Shown piece after piece: positions 63,212-64,000 of a stretch of 64,000 nucleotides of DNA. Within the stretch, counting starts at the first letter, position 1, and each line of letters starts with the position of its first letter. Origin of the DNA: Pseudomonas putida. Lineage in GTDB: Bacteria; Pseudomonadota; Gammaproteobacteria; Pseudomonadales; Pseudomonadaceae. The stretch is taken from positions 1,214,001-1,278,000 of the forward strand of contig NZ_CP109603.1 of NCBI RefSeq assembly GCF_025905425.1. Reading direction: 5' to 3'. The notes below the pieces were generated by a model. The model was not told where the DNA came from. It was given only the letters and a program-made list of their open reading frames with translations, and searched no databases. The position numbers were made by a program, and so were the translations under genes.

Positions 63212-63253
63212 CTATCTGCGTCTCGAAAGGCGTCTTTCGTGAAAGGGCTACCT

Positions 63254-64000
63254 TTATCCTTTACTCGCTGCGGCGAGCGCTGCAGCTTTTGTGCTGAAGT
63301 CAGCCACCAGATCGATCATTGCCATTTGCACGCCTGCCGGGGCCGTCTTCATCGAGCCTGCGTTGAACGGCGGCTCGGGGTCGTCCTCGCTCATCAGTTG
63401 TGCGCACTCGGCGTAGGTCTGGTCCCGCAGTTCGGCCACCATGGAGAGGCCGAAGTCCAAACCAGCGGTAACCCCTGCACCGATGATCCTGTTGCGGTCG
63501 CGAACGACGCGCGCATCAGTCGGGATTGCACCAAACCCGGCCAGCGCATCTCTACAGGACCAGTGCGAGGTAGCCTTGTAACTCTTGCGCAATCCGGCAG
63601 CCCCCAGGATCAGCGAACCCGAGCACACACTGGTGATGTATTTGGCACGGGCACCACGGTCGGCGAAGAACTCCAGGGTCGCTGGGTCTGATGCAGCGGC
63701 CAGGGTGCCGTCGGTGCCGCCGGGTGCAAACAGCACGGTCAGATCGCGCAGGCAGGTTTCAAAGGTCGTGTCTGGAATTACCGTCAATCCGGCATCACTG
63801 GTCACCGGGTCAAGTCATTTGGCGATGATGTAGATTTTCGCGCTCATGAGCGAGCCGAACATGCAGTGCGGGCCGATCAGATCCATTACCGTCATGCCGG
63901 GATACACCAGCATGCCGATCTGCTCATCGCCCATCCACTTCACCTTGTCCATCTCGGATCCCATGCTGGGAATGGCATGTGCATGGGGCATCGACCCGGA
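63254..64000 (-). pseudogene. DJ-1/PfpI family protein with in-frame TGA
   Basis: The frame is open at the right edge. The N-terminal part reads 'GDEQIGMLVYPGMTVMDLIGPHCMFGSLMSAKIYIIAK' and meets TGA at 63815-63817. It then continues in the same frame as 'DPVTSDAGLTVIPDTTF', 'FAPGGTDGTLAAASDP' and 'ITSVCSGSLILGAAGL', the DJ-1 core with its nucleophile Cys. The stop falls between two core strands, so the gene is split. Translation of the second half could begin at GTG 63805. The true start may lie beyond the window. Confidence 0.8.

Noticed and set aside
63815..63817. TGA as a selenocysteine codon
   Set aside because: DJ-1/PfpI proteins are not selenoproteins and no SECIS-like stem was seen after the codon.

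Overview
The window looks like chromosomal DNA of a Pseudomonas (P. putida/fluorescens type). This is an inference from gene content (MexEF-type pump, both a CydABX and a CIO-type bd oxidase, a PFGI-1-like integrative element), high GC and tight minus-strand operons. No rRNA, tRNA or CRISPR array was seen.

Layout. 1-3915: a TAXI-type TRAP transporter (fused permease open at the left edge, plus its binding protein), divergent from a DUF2254 membrane protein. 3989-22007: a long minus-strand block that is one arm of an integrative and conjugative element (ICE) of the PFGI-1/TIGR037xx class. It holds AlpA, ParA, ParB, DUF2857, an STY4528-like replication protein, TIGR03761, DUF3158, SSB, topoisomerase III, an STY4534-like protein, RadC, TIGR03748, TIGR03759, a transglycosylase, TIGR03765, TraD and TIGR03747. 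The type IV secretion core, relaxase and integrase are absent, so this is a truncated element. 22121-24571: an unknown ICE-edge gene and 1.7 kb of AT-rich DNA with an IS630-type remnant. 24572-29499: mexE-mexF followed by a heavily deleted oprN-like outer-membrane gene.

29729-36058: minus-strand cydDCABX (ABC exporter CydDC, bd quinol oxidase CydAB, small subunit CydX). 36480-43375: a decaying region with a pseudogene, an IS5 fragment, a lipoprotein, a GlxA-type regulator, and a di-haem cytochrome gene split by an IS66 element with an intact 8-bp target duplication. 43578-46212: a second GlxA-type regulator divergent from a metallo-beta-lactamase-fold hydrolase and a cysteine hydrolase. 46321-48470: two tandem decayed IS5-type elements, the second abutting a 5' fragment of a probable copper-storage protein.

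48728-62959: a dense region with a copper and respiration flavour. It holds two TonB receptors, four DUF2946-type proteins ending in NPRASP, CIO (cioAB plus a 46-residue DUF2474 subunit), a 191-residue orphan protein, a truncated LysR gene, a PCu(A)C copper chaperone, an orphan CydB-like protein, an intact di-haem cytochrome, a copper-uptake-associated protein and a cytochrome c5. The 191-residue protein, the di-haem cytochrome and a bd-oxidase subunit recur near cydDCABX, where the first two are pseudogenes. This suggests a duplicated respiratory/copper module with one copy decaying. The window ends in a DJ-1/PfpI gene interrupted by an in-frame TGA.

The most unusual items are the orphan CydB-like subunit with a terminator just upstream, the repeated module, and a pair of 13-bp palindromes ahead of the ICE alpA-parAB genes.
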